From positions 124,001 to 188,000 of the forward strand of contig CBDBIW010000016.1 in NCBI GenBank assembly GCA_965206015.1: a stretch of 64,000 nucleotides of DNA, written 5' to 3'. Positions 36,972-45,319 of this stretch are shown piece after piece. The stretch is from JAJCYL01 sp965206015. GTDB lineage: Bacteria > Bacteroidota > Bacteroidia > Cytophagales > Cyclobacteriaceae. Position 1 is the stretch's first letter, and each line of letters opens with the position of its first letter. Below the pieces are notes generated by a model. That model worked only from the letters and a program-made list of their open reading frames with translations. It was not told the origin of the DNA and searched no databases. A program made the position numbers and the translations under genes.

Positions 36972-38003
36972 TTAATATAACTTCTTAACATAACTTCTTA
37001 ATTCTTCTATATTTCGGTGCTGAATTTCATTTTCCTTCTTAAGGCTAATCACATGCAACGTCAATTCCTCAATCTTCTTCAGCAGCAGCATATTCATCTC
37101 TCCCAGGTCAATACCCCCGGCCTCCATTTCTTTAGCCGGGGGAATTTCGGGAAGGTGCTTGTTGGTTTTGATGTAGGTTTCGGTTTCTTCAAGAGTGGTT
37201 AGGTTGTAGTCTTCTTCAAAGACGTAATCAGGGCCGGGAACAGAGAGGTCAACGGTTACTGCCTCCGCATGGATGTCGCCTTTGACGGTGAGTTTGGCAT
37301 CGGGGGTGGTAGTGCCGATACTTACACTACCAATAGTTGAAAAATTCCCACTATTACTAATTGACCCATCCACCCTTAAATCTCCGCCACTTATATGAAG
37401 CTTGTCGACTGGTGTACCTATTCCAATGCCTACCTTTCCTTGTGAAAACGAGATATCTGATCCACTGATAGCCCACGGGGAAGGCCAGTAGTTTGTTACT
37501 ACTATGGATTTAAGTCTATTAATCGGACTATTTGCCGTTCCATATCCCTGAGATATCCTGACATATATATAACAGCCCTGTGGGTCATCACATTCAACAT
37601 CAGACAAGCTCAAAGTCTTATATCCACTTCCCCAGGTATAGTAGCTATCCTGATCTATTATTGTATTATTTGAAGCTCTCTTTAGATATAGTTCTAATCC
37701 TCCGCACCATCGGGAATTATAAGGTTTGTCAAATACATTGATTGTGCCATTCCAGCGATGAAAAATAGATGGTTTGGATTGCAAAGAAATCGAAGTGGCA
37801 TAGCCAGTCTTATTTAATAGAATTATTCCTTCACTGGTTAAGGGATTAGAGCTCGGAATTGTATTAAATACATTTGTAGAGATTGATCCGAATTCATTCT
37901 GCCAATAGGCCAAATTCTCAGTTGTAAAATTGTAAGTTTTATCTTGCGCTTGCAATTTGTACGCCATTAATACTAAGGCAATGGCAATTATGCATTTCTC
38001 CAT
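36972..38003 (-). CDS. Secreted tail-fibre-like protein with C-terminal coiled coil
   Basis: 343 residues. A signal peptide (1-19, ending KLQAQ) precedes a unique beta-rich domain (about 20-180), then phage-tail-like triplets (VGIGIGTPVDKLHISGGDLR, VSIGTTTPDAKLTVKGDIHA). A module very common in Bacteroidota fibres follows (YNLTTLEETETYIKTNKHLP, GGIDLGEMNMLLLKKIEELT), ending in a coiled coil. Probably a trimeric fibre at the cell surface. It sits 17 bp before the main RHS gene, in the same operon. The C-terminal 90 or so residues are duplicated in the broken copy upstream. Confidence 0.7.
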   Translation of the reverse strand: MEKCIIAIALVLMAYKLQAQDKTYNFTTENLAYWQNEFGSISTNVFNTIPSSNPLTSEGIILLNKTGYATSISLQSKPSIFHRWNGTINVFDKPYNSRWCGGLELYLKRASNNTIIDQDSYYTWGSGYKTLSLSDVECDDPQGCYIYVRISQGYGTANSPINRLKSIVVTNYWPSPWAISGSDISFSQGKVGIGIGTPVDKLHISGGDLRVDGSISNSGNFSTIGSVSIGTTTPDAKLTVKGDIHAEAVTVDLSVPGPDYVFEEDYNLTTLEETETYIKTNKHLPEIPPAKEMEAGGIDLGEMNMLLLKKIEELTLHVISLKKENEIQHRNIEELRSYVKKLY

Positions 38004-38016
38004 GTCTAATTTGCTT

Positions 38017-38413
38017 TTAATAATTCAATTTCCTTTTGCTGCCTAATTTAATTACATGCAGCGTCAATTCCTCAATCCTCTTCAGCAACAGCATATTCAT
38101 CTCTCCCAGGTCAATACCCCCGGCCTCCATTTCTTTAGCCGGGGGAATTTCGGGAAGGTGCTTGTTGGTTTTGATGTAGGTTTCGGTTTCTTCAAGAGTG
38201 GTTAGGTTGTAGTCTTCTTCAAAGACGTAATCAGGGCCGGGAACAGAGAGGTCAACGGTTACTGCCTCCGCATGGATGTCGCCTTTGACGGTGAGTTTGG
38301 CATCGGGGGTGGTAGTGCCGATGCCGACGTTGTCAGATGAAGGAAACCAGTTTTGAGCATTGATGGAAAAGGCAAAAAAAAGTGACGGGTAAGGTTATGA
38401 TTATACTACTCAT
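38017..38413 (-). pseudogene. Broken short paralogue of the tail-fibre-like protein
   Basis: From the ATG at 38413 the frame reads MSSIIITLPVTFF and breaks in a run of eight T. One base shifted, it continues AFSINAQNWFPSSDNVGIGT and then the same KLTVKGDIHAEAVTVDLSVP module as the downstream gene, ending GSKRKLNY. About 270 bases are near-identical to 37034-37305. The intact product would be a signal peptide plus one fibre module, a minimal cousin of the 343-residue protein. Confidence 0.75.
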
Positions 38414-38448
38414 TATCTGAACTGTGCTAGTTGAGATGAGTATGGTGT

Positions 38449-38845
38449 TCATGACAGTTCATATTTCTTATTTTCGAGTCGGTGAAATTGCCGACGGGTA
38501 TTACCAAAATTGAGCAGGAGACCGATTTTTAAATTGTATGCTTCGAGATAATTGATGGCTTGCGCCAGATATACCTTTTCAAGGTCAATTATGGCCTTTA
38601 ATTCTGCACCAATTTTATCTTCAACCAGGAAATCAACTCGCCTTGTACTTACTTGTTTTTCTTTGCATACTACAGGCATCTCATACTCACGGGCAAAGCC
38701 CAAGCCCTGAATCTCCAATTCATATATATAGTGCTCGTTGATAAGTAACTTCTTGAAAGCCATTACCCAGATGGTTATGCACCTCCGTGGCGCAACCAAT
38801 AATCTTACCGGTCAATTCACTATATCCATGTTCTTCCTTAATCAT
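38449..38845 (-). pseudogene. GxxExxY-family protein, frameshifted
   Basis: From the ATG at 38845: IIGCATEVHNHLGNGFQEVT contains the G-x2-E-x2-Y motif (GFQEVTY). The frame ends at TGA after QRALYI; dropping one T near 38727 restores ELEIQGLGFAREYEMPVVCK through ARRVDFLVEDKI-type sequence to the normal end (LENKKYELS). The family has a PD-(D/E)xK nuclease-like core of unknown role, common in Bacteroidota. Full length would be about 131 residues. Confidence 0.8.
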
Positions 38846-38882
38846 TTAAATCATTTCATTCACAACCACCACAGTTCAGACG

Positions 38883-40154
38883 CTACTTTTTCCAGTTAAA
38901 TCCAAACCTGATCACCCACGGCCGCTCATAAGGCCCCGGAGTTTCATGTAAAAAGTTGTACAGTATCATCACACTCCCTTCCACCTTCTTCATGAACTTG
39001 TAATTCTTCCCTATTCCCACCATCAGTCCCCTGGGCCAATGAGCCAACAATTCATCAGTATCCGGATTGAAGTGATTGGTGCGCAACAACTCAAATTCGC
39101 CATGGGTGAAGAATGACTTGAAAAAAGTGTAGTCCGTGAACAGCCTTCCACCATAAACTTCGTTTTCGTCATTTGAAACAAATCGCTCTCCTCCTCCAAA
39201 GCTGCTGCGATAGGTTCCTCCCATCCCAATGGTCCATTTCTTATTCATCCGATATCCAATCTGCGGATTGAAATCTATACCGACCGGCTTGCCAGGATGG
39301 ATTTGCAAAGTGCCGCCAATGGTTAGCCGTTTTTTCAAAGGCTCGTCCTCTAATGAGTTCGCCTTCTTGGCTGTACTCAAATCATTACTATTGGGCACAT
39401 AACTGTATTTTTTCTTGAGTTTGGTTAGCTTTTGCTGGGCTGCTTCTACTTTGGCGGACTTGCCTACCAAGTGGTCAGAGCCCAGTTGCTTGGCCCGGTT
39501 CATCAGTTGCTGGCGTTTATCAACATCCTTGACATCTCCCGGTTCACCCACCTGGCCTCCGATTTTATCTACCTGTCCTTTTTGGGCATTGAGTTTGTTT
39601 TCATAACCTTTCATCAAATTATCAGAGTAGGCAGGATGTTTGACATGCTTTTTGGCCATCATTTCGATCGTACCAGCCAGACTGTCCTTTAGCTGTTTGT
39701 TTTGTTTCAACTGCCCATCATACGACTCGTATTGATCTGCATAAACCCCTGCCCGGGCCTGGGCATGCTTAAGTTCCTCCGGAGTGTATTTGGAAAGATC
39801 CGGTCGGTTTTTAACGCTCTCCGAACCAGTACTGTCTTTGTAATCTTTTTTAGAAAAACTCCTTAAAGAATCAGCCAGGGGCAGATAAGTATCTTTCTGC
39901 TTTTTCGCTTCATAATAAGGTGCCAGGTATTTGTCGGCACCCAATTGGCTACCTAACTGCTCCGCCTTGCCAACAATCTCCTTACGATGGTCTTTTAATT
40001 CTTTGAGCTTCTCCTTATTGAGCTTCCGCCAATCCTTGATTTGTTGGGCCTTGTTTTGCTGGGAGCCGGTCCAGTTGATGTTAGTTTTGATCTGGGCATT
40101 TGAACAGCCTGTACCAAGGATATAAATTGTCAATATGTAGAAGAGCTTCTTCAA
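38883..40154 (-). CDS. Lipoprotein with long coiled coil and C-terminal barrel-like domain
   Basis: 423 residues. A lipoprotein-type signal (about 1-17, ILGTGC) precedes a very charged Lys/Gln/Glu coiled-coil region (about 25-270, e.g. RKLNKEKLKELKDHRKEIVG, AAQQKLTKLKKKYSY). The C-terminal 150 residues form beta strands like a small outer-membrane barrel (IGGTLQIHPGKPVGIDFNPQ, WVIRFGFNWKK). Not a family I can name. It lies between two tail-fibre-like genes and the RHS toxin on the same strand. The combination of lipid anchor, stalk and barrel would suit a surface-display or export partner for the RHS protein; this is inference. Confidence 0.65.
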   Translation of the reverse strand: MKKLFYILTIYILGTGCSNAQIKTNINWTGSQQNKAQQIKDWRKLNKEKLKELKDHRKEIVGKAEQLGSQLGADKYLAPYYEAKKQKDTYLPLADSLRSFSKKDYKDSTGSESVKNRPDLSKYTPEELKHAQARAGVYADQYESYDGQLKQNKQLKDSLAGTIEMMAKKHVKHPAYSDNLMKGYENKLNAQKGQVDKIGGQVGEPGDVKDVDKRQQLMNRAKQLGSDHLVGKSAKVEAAQQKLTKLKKKYSYVPNSNDLSTAKKANSLEDEPLKKRLTIGGTLQIHPGKPVGIDFNPQIGYRMNKKWTIGMGGTYRSSFGGGERFVSNDENEVYGGRLFTDYTFFKSFFTHGEFELLRTNHFNPDTDELLAHWPRGLMVGIGKNYKFMKKVEGSVMILYNFLHETPGPYERPWVIRFGFNWKK

Positions 40155-40177
40155 ATGTTACTTTTTCTTAGAGTCGT

Positions 40178-41095
40178 TCATTGTTTTGAACCAGTGAGAT
40201 TCCCGACTTCGCTGGAATGACGTTTCTCTTTCTGATTTATAATTCGATCTGTTTGAGTTTGAAGATGACCAACTTTTGTTTCAATCTCACGTCTTATAAT
40301 ATTCAGTGCTCGGAGTTCTTCATTTTCTTTGATGATTTTATTATTTAAGGCACGAATCGCCTCAATAAACATGGCATCGTAATTTCCACAAGTGCTTTGT
40401 AAATAGCCCATCTTATCTTCTGCTGTCATAGAAGGAAATACTTCTTGAATATTCTGAGCAGTAAAACCATATTGAATTCCTTCCGGGCGGTCAATGCCAG
40501 TTTTGTCATCATCCCATTCGTAGATTACTCCTTTGAGTTGGAGGAGTTTCTGGAGGGTTTGTTCTGCGTTAAATTGAATGATCTCCTTCTTGACCCGGGC
40601 ATCTGAATTGGCCACCCAGCTATCCTCAGTGGATTTGGAGGCGTTGCCATTAACGGAAAGATTTTGGGAGGTATTTGTGAGACCAATGCCAGTATTACCA
40701 GCAGTCAATATTGCAATAGGAGTTCCAGAAGCATTATATAATCGCACATCTGTCGATGGTGTTTGAATCCAAAACGCACTTCCTCCATTCCTTTGAATTA
40801 ATGCATCATCCTCAGTAAACCAACTTTTGTTGGAAAGTTTGAGATTGCCTACTACTGTTAGTTTATCCGATGGATCTGTTGTTCCAATTCCTGCATTCCC
40901 TGTCGAAAAATCTCCATAAATCAGCGGTGTCCCACCAGCACCATGATGTAAACTAAAAGCACTACTGGTAATCTTGACATGTTCGGTGCCAACCACACCC
41001 GTCTGGATATTGGTGTCGATGTCAATACTGCCATGGCCTATACTTAGTTTAGAAATAAGGAGGCCTGTGATGATTAAAATGGTCCTTAATTTCAT
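40178..41095 (-). CDS. Secreted tail-spike-like protein with S74 intramolecular chaperone domain
   Basis: 305 residues from the ATG at 41095, chosen because a signal peptide follows at once (TILIITGLLISKLSIGHG); the frame opens nine codons earlier. The stalk has fibre repeats (AGIGTTDPSDKLTVVGNLKL). The C-terminal 130 residues are a peptidase S74 domain: SDARVKKEI holds the Ser-Lys autocleavage pair, followed by YGFTAQNIQEVFP and YDAMFIEAIRALNNKI, with a final coiled coil. S74 domains help trimeric fibres fold and then cut themselves off. It is first in the apparent RHS operon. Confidence 0.8.
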   Translation of the reverse strand: MKLRTILIITGLLISKLSIGHGSIDIDTNIQTGVVGTEHVKITSSAFSLHHGAGGTPLIYGDFSTGNAGIGTTDPSDKLTVVGNLKLSNKSWFTEDDALIQRNGGSAFWIQTPSTDVRLYNASGTPIAILTAGNTGIGLTNTSQNLSVNGNASKSTEDSWVANSDARVKKEIIQFNAEQTLQKLLQLKGVIYEWDDDKTGIDRPEGIQYGFTAQNIQEVFPSMTAEDKMGYLQSTCGNYDAMFIEAIRALNNKIIKENEELRALNIIRREIETKVGHLQTQTDRIINQKEKRHSSEVGNLTGSKQ

Positions 41096-41621
41096 GGTCT
41101 GGTTCTTTATAAACTTTCTCATCGAATTGAAATATAGTGGTGATATCTCTTAAGTAGCACTTTATAGCAAAAGGTGAACACTGGTTCTCAAACAATTTCT
41201 TCGAGTAACCAGTTATCCCATTTTTAGCTTAACGCTCAATCGTTCAAAATAACGGCCAGAGAGCCGTCACAGCACTTATCTGAGTCTCAAAAGAATCTAT
41301 TTGAAAAATTTTATTGCCAATTCCTGTCTTCGACAGAAAACGCAAGGTATGAAGGATCATAAAAGATAAAAAGGTATATATAACTGTACTGAATTGTTCC
41401 AATTACTCAAAATCCATTATGTATTAAACCATTATGTGTTAAATCAGATTATTGCGGTTAAATATTTAGAAATCAATACTATATAGGGATATAACTGTTT
41501 GTTGAGGTTGCAAAAAATAATTTAACCCGTTGTACTAATTAGACGGGAGTAAGGAAAAGTGTTCATAAGCATGATTATCAGTAAATTAGAGTAACAACAA
41601 ACCCATTTATTGAACGGACCT
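41096..41621. other. Upstream region of the RHS operon, no gene
   Basis: AT-rich DNA between the S74-fibre gene and the IS982 remnant. It should contain the operon promoter on the - strand. TATATTTC, close to the TAnnTTTG box, lies about 30 bases upstream of the gene at 41095, but no matching -33 element is seen. A short hairpin CTGTC-TTC-GACAG lies near 41325. No coding sequence supported. Confidence 0.35.
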
Positions 41622-42357
41622 GTGCACAACATTAAAAGTAATTTCGATAAGATTCTTCAAATAGTCAAGTCACTTAAACCTGACTGCCTTGATGAAAAGG
41701 GGGAATATTCTGAAGCCCGGAAAATCGTCATTGTTTACTGATTTAGAGATAGTTAGCCTTGCCTTAACGGCTGAGTACATGGCGTTAGATAGTGAAAACT
41801 GGCTGTTTAAAAAGATTACATCTGATGACAGCAGTGCTTTTCCCTATCCAATAGACCGAACAGGGTATAACAGCCGCACAAGGCAGTTGTTTCCGGTAAT
41901 TGAAAATGCTCCTGATAAAGGATACTGCGCTTCTTAAGACAGTTATTTTTATGGATACACATTACAGGGAGTCTGTTCGGCTCATGGGATACTCCACACT
42001 ATTGAGCTGACAAAAGCCAGCGTTCATGCTACCACCTTTTTAGAGGAGATTAACTACCAACTATCTGATTGTGTGGTCATTGTAGATAAAGGTTACTTGA
42101 ATCAACAACAGCAATCGGACTTATTTACGCATGCTAATGTTAACTTAGAAGTGCCGATGAGGAAAAATCAAACCAACTTTCCAAAACAACCCTGTAGCTT
42201 TAGGAAAACCAGAAAAAGAATAGCACTTCTTTTCTCTCCGCTCTGTGACCACTTGATGATTTGCAGGAATTATGCGAAAACTTCTCAGGGGTTTAAAAAT
42301 AGAATCCTGTCAAAAATAACTGCACTGACAGTTATTCAATATAGCAATAAAGCATAA
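41622..42357 (+). mobile_element. IS982-family transposase, multiply frameshifted
   Basis: Pieces in order: VHNIKSNFDKILQIVKSLKP (from GTG 41622), then in another frame SLFTDLEIVSLALTAEYMAL (41689-41937), then LTKASVHATTF-like sequence, then 42073-42357 with VIVDKGYLNQQQQSDLFTHA, LEVPMRKNQTNF and RRNYAKTSQGFKNRILSKIT-type residues. These are landmarks of IS982 DDE transposases in the right order and spacing. At least three indels or stops inactivate it. Terminal repeats were not identified. Confidence 0.85.
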
Positions 42358-42420
42358 TCAATTAATGATCAATAAGTTGATTTTTGGAAGTTCCCAATAG
42401 ATGTACATAGGTCTTATCTA

Positions 42421-43023
42421 TCATTTGCATTGACAAGATTTTCTAAACTTTTTTAAAGCCATTTTGTAAGCTCCGCTTTCCAAATTTGCGATAGCAAAAC
42501 ATTCAATTAGATTAAATTCATTGGGTTCAGTACTCAGCGTAGTTATTGTCGACTGAGTAAAAACCCTTTCCGTGGTACTTGTATTATAAAGATATATCTC
42601 AAAACCAACTTTTATCAAGCCACTGTACCCAACTTTTTCCAGTTTTAAGGGATTGTTTCCCTTGGTGTTGTTACTGAGCCTTACAATTGTTGAGACCAAA
42701 TAGTAATCAATGCCAAATTTCTTATACAATTGATTGAGATCCTTCTTCGACGGAATCGGTATATCGTCTAATTTGAGAAGATTAGCATTTATCTCAAACT
42801 GATAGTCATTATAATTGAGAACGTTCCAGCCACATGAAGATATGTTTTTGGCCAATACAGAGTTGACATCCCTATAAAAGGTTTCATCCCATGAAATACC
42901 TTTCGCCAAAATGGAAGCACCCTTTGGTATCAGGTAACCGTAATAAGGATCACTGATAACTTTGGTAGAGTAACAGGACTTATGGAAAACAGAAACAGAA
43001 ATTAATAATAACAGAAGCCTCAT
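42421..43023 (-). CDS. Hypothetical secreted protein, possible lipoprotein
   Basis: 200 residues with an N-terminal hydrophobic signal (1-14, LLLLLISVSVF) followed by a Cys at 17 (HKSC) that could be lipidated. The body (GYLIPKGASILAKGISWDET, YYLVSTIVRLSNNTKG, GFEIYLYNTST) has alternating strands and no known catalytic motif. It overlaps the upstream outer-membrane gene by four bases, so the two are co-transcribed and probably function together in the envelope. No family recognised. Confidence 0.65.
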   Translation of the reverse strand: MRLLLLLISVSVFHKSCYSTKVISDPYYGYLIPKGASILAKGISWDETFYRDVNSVLAKNISSCGWNVLNYNDYQFEINANLLKLDDIPIPSKKDLNQLYKKFGIDYYLVSTIVRLSNNTKGNNPLKLEKVGYSGLIKVGFEIYLYNTSTTERVFTQSTITTLSTEPNEFNLIECFAIANLESGAYKMALKKFRKSCQCK

Positions 43024-43637
43024 TTTATTTTAAAATCCAGCTTGAACCCTATGTTTGGTGAAAATCCATCTAAAATAAACGGAATATCAAATTGGGTGGG
43101 AGACAATAAGTTTTGGATATTTAAAGATGAAAAAGAATAATGCACACCTCCAAAGATTTCAATATAAAACGCCTTAGAAATTCTTACTAACCGACCAACA
43201 TTAAGACCCAGGCCCAGCGAAGTTAATCTTGCCCAATCTACATCATCGCTACCACCACAACATGCAAATTTTGTTATGCTATCAAAATAAAACAACCTGA
43301 GCGTTGGTTCTATGAAATTAATAGCTCTTCTACCTTGCCTTCGGTAAAATTTAACTGAAGGCACAAGCCCATAACCAGTATAGAAGGTGTTTACATAGCT
43401 TGGGTTGAAAACACGGAGAGCTGCAATATTTATTGCTAAGTTATTTGAAAGAAGTGCTTCAGCCTGAATATTGAGAGAGAATAAAGCAATAGAGGTAGGA
43501 TTTAATTTTAAAAAAAAATCTCCTCTCTTTAGGAATGGCTCCATGCTTTTTAAGGCATTTGGAGGAAGTACATCCTTCTTCTGAGATTCTGCACTAAAAG
43601 AACCTACAACGAGTATAACTAAATATAAAAATCTCAT
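43020..43637 (-). CDS. Outer-membrane beta-barrel protein
   Basis: 205 residues: signal peptide (about 1-18, ending SFSAES), then amphipathic strands typical of small 8-10-strand barrels (FFLKLNPTSIALFSLNIQAE, GLGLNVGRLVRISKAFYIEI, FGGVHYSFSSL), ending in FKLDFKIK. Likely located in the outer membrane. Its start region carries a strong 10-bp hairpin in the 5' leader (43643-43665). It forms an operon with the following small secreted protein. Confidence 0.65.
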   Translation of the reverse strand: MRFLYLVILVVGSFSAESQKKDVLPPNALKSMEPFLKRGDFFLKLNPTSIALFSLNIQAEALLSNNLAINIAALRVFNPSYVNTFYTGYGLVPSVKFYRRQGRRAINFIEPTLRLFYFDSITKFACCGGSDDVDWARLTSLGLGLNVGRLVRISKAFYIEIFGGVHYSFSSLNIQNLLSPTQFDIPFILDGFSPNIGFKLDFKIK

Positions 43638-43642
43638 AACTT

Positions 43643-43688
43643 CTTTTTCTTTCGGAAAGAAAAAGAGGCGAAGGTAATATTTTCGCCT
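43643..43688. promoter_or_regulatory. Two adjacent hairpins in the leader of the barrel gene
   Basis: CTTTTTCTTT-CGG-AAAGAAAAAG (43643-43665) forms a perfect 10-bp stem, and AGGCGAA-9 bases-TTCGCCT (43666-43688) a 7-bp stem. On the - strand the second stem followed by CTTTTTCTTT looks like an intrinsic terminator or attenuator a few bases before the gene starting at 43637. Which role it plays is not clear. Confidence 0.45.
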
Positions 43689-44133
43689 ATTTTATCATTT
43701 CCTACCGGTCATTAAATTGTGCCTGCCCACCTTTCCAGGTACTTCCTCTCCGCCCTGCTCCATACCCGGTCAATTGCAATTGTTTATAAGAACGAGCTGT
43801 CAATATTGTTACTCCCAATAAGAGCTTGGCTGATAAAAATGGATAGTTACTCTTCCATCTATTAAATAATTTATGGTTACACATAATATGATTATGGTTA
43901 TACATATATGAAATAATTAAGGTTGATATTCTACTACTAAACCACCATGCGTACTTCTTAAGAAACGAACATAGTAATCTATTAAAAAACGCACAAGAGT
44001 TAAGACGGCATATGAACAGTTATTTAGTGAAAATTGCTTGAATCGATAATTTTTCACCAATAACAGTACCCAAACAGATAGTAAAAATAAGGCTCAGAAA
44101 CCATTTTGAATTTTTATACTTTCGCAAGTGACT
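43689..44133. other. Intergenic region before pgk
   Basis: No supported gene. A 67-codon frame on the - strand (43702-43905, ending GRRGSTWKGGQAQFNDR) has a protein-like tail but no family match. The last 30 bases contain TATACTTTCG, a poor match to the Bacteroidota -7 box, which may belong to the pgk promoter. Confidence 0.35.
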
Positions 44134-45318
44134 ATGAAAATTTTGCACGATTTTAATTTCCAAGGAAAGAGAGCCCTTGTCAGGGTTGATTTCAATGTTC
44201 CGCTTAATGATAAGTTTGAAATAACTGATCAAACAAGAATTAACGCTACAATTCCAACGATAAAGAAAATTCTTGAAGATGGCGGCAGTTGTATTTTAAT
44301 GAGCCATCTTGGCCGCCCGAAGGATGGACCAGAGCATAGATTCTCATTGGAGCATTTAGTTGACAATCTTAGTCAGAAATTGAATGTGCGACTTGAGTTT
44401 GCAGATGATTGCATTGGGGAAGGGGCGTTCGAGTCCTCTTCAAATTTAAAACCTGGCAGAGTTTTACTGCTTAACAATCTTAGATTTTACAAAGAGGAAA
44501 CTGAGGGAGATGGAGCATTTGCCGAAAAACTATCTCAGCATGGTGATGTCTATGTAAATGATGCTTTTGGTACTGCACACAGAGCACATGCTTCAACTAC
44601 TATTGTAGCCAAATATTTCCAGGACAGAATTTGCGGTTATGTGATGCAGGCGGAGTTAGACAATGCAAAGAAAGTCTTGGATAATGCGGAAAGACCATTC
44701 ACCGCCATTATGGGTGGGGCCAAAATTTCTGATAAAATTCTCATTGTAGAAAAATTTCTTGATAAGGTTGACAACTTAATTATTGGAGGAGGAATGAGTT
44801 ACACATTCTTCAAAGCACTTGGTGGAAATATTGGCAATTCACTTGTCGAGAGTGACAAGCTGGACCTCACCAAGGAATTGATTCAAAAAGCCAGGGAGAA
44901 GGATGTTGATTTACAGTTGCCTATCGACTCTGTAGTTGCTGATGAGTTTAACAATGAAGCCAACTTCAAAGTCTGTAATAATCACCAGATTGATGATGGT
45001 TGGGCGGGTTTGGACATTGGGCCGCAAGCCAGTGTAGTATTTGCCAGCCTGATCAAAGAATCAAAAACCATTCTTTGGAATGGTCCTATGGGTGTATTCG
45101 AGATGTCAAATTTTGCAAAAGGCACCAACACCATCGCTGAGGCAGTGGTTGAGGCTACAAAAACTGGAGCTTTTTCATTAATTGGTGGCGGAGACTCAGC
45201 GGCAGCTGTCAATTCACTTGGATATGGAGACCAGGTCAGTTATGTGTCAACTGGTGGTGGAGCTCTTCTCGAATATATGGAGGGAAAAACATTGCCTGGA
45301 GTGGCAGCATTAGAATGA
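44134..45318 (+). CDS. pgk: Phosphoglycerate kinase
   Basis: 394 residues from the ATG at 44134; a GTG two codons earlier is the alternative. Signature motifs are present: RALVRVDFNVPL near the start, MSHLGRPKD, YVNDAFGTAHRAHAST, AIMGGAKISDK, WNGPMGVFE and LIGGGDSAAAV. It catalyses 1,3-bisphosphoglycerate + ADP to 3-phosphoglycerate + ATP in glycolysis. Its stop lies one base from the stop of recQ on the opposite strand, so the two are convergent with no room for a separate terminator. Confidence 0.97.
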   Translation: MKILHDFNFQGKRALVRVDFNVPLNDKFEITDQTRINATIPTIKKILEDGGSCILMSHLGRPKDGPEHRFSLEHLVDNLSQKLNVRLEFADDCIGEGAFESSSNLKPGRVLLLNNLRFYKEETEGDGAFAEKLSQHGDVYVNDAFGTAHRAHASTTIVAKYFQDRICGYVMQAELDNAKKVLDNAERPFTAIMGGAKISDKILIVEKFLDKVDNLIIGGGMSYTFFKALGGNIGNSLVESDKLDLTKELIQKAREKDVDLQLPIDSVVADEFNNEANFKVCNNHQIDDGWAGLDIGPQASVVFASLIKESKTILWNGPMGVFEMSNFAKGTNTIAEAVVEATKTGAFSLIGGGDSAAAVNSLGYGDQVSYVSTGGGALLEYMEGKTLPGVAALE

Positions 45319-45319
45319 G

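Noticed and set aside
43702..43905. 67-codon - strand open frame upstream of pgk
   Set aside because: The C-terminus looks protein-like, but there is no recognised family, start signal or partner; left as intergenic.
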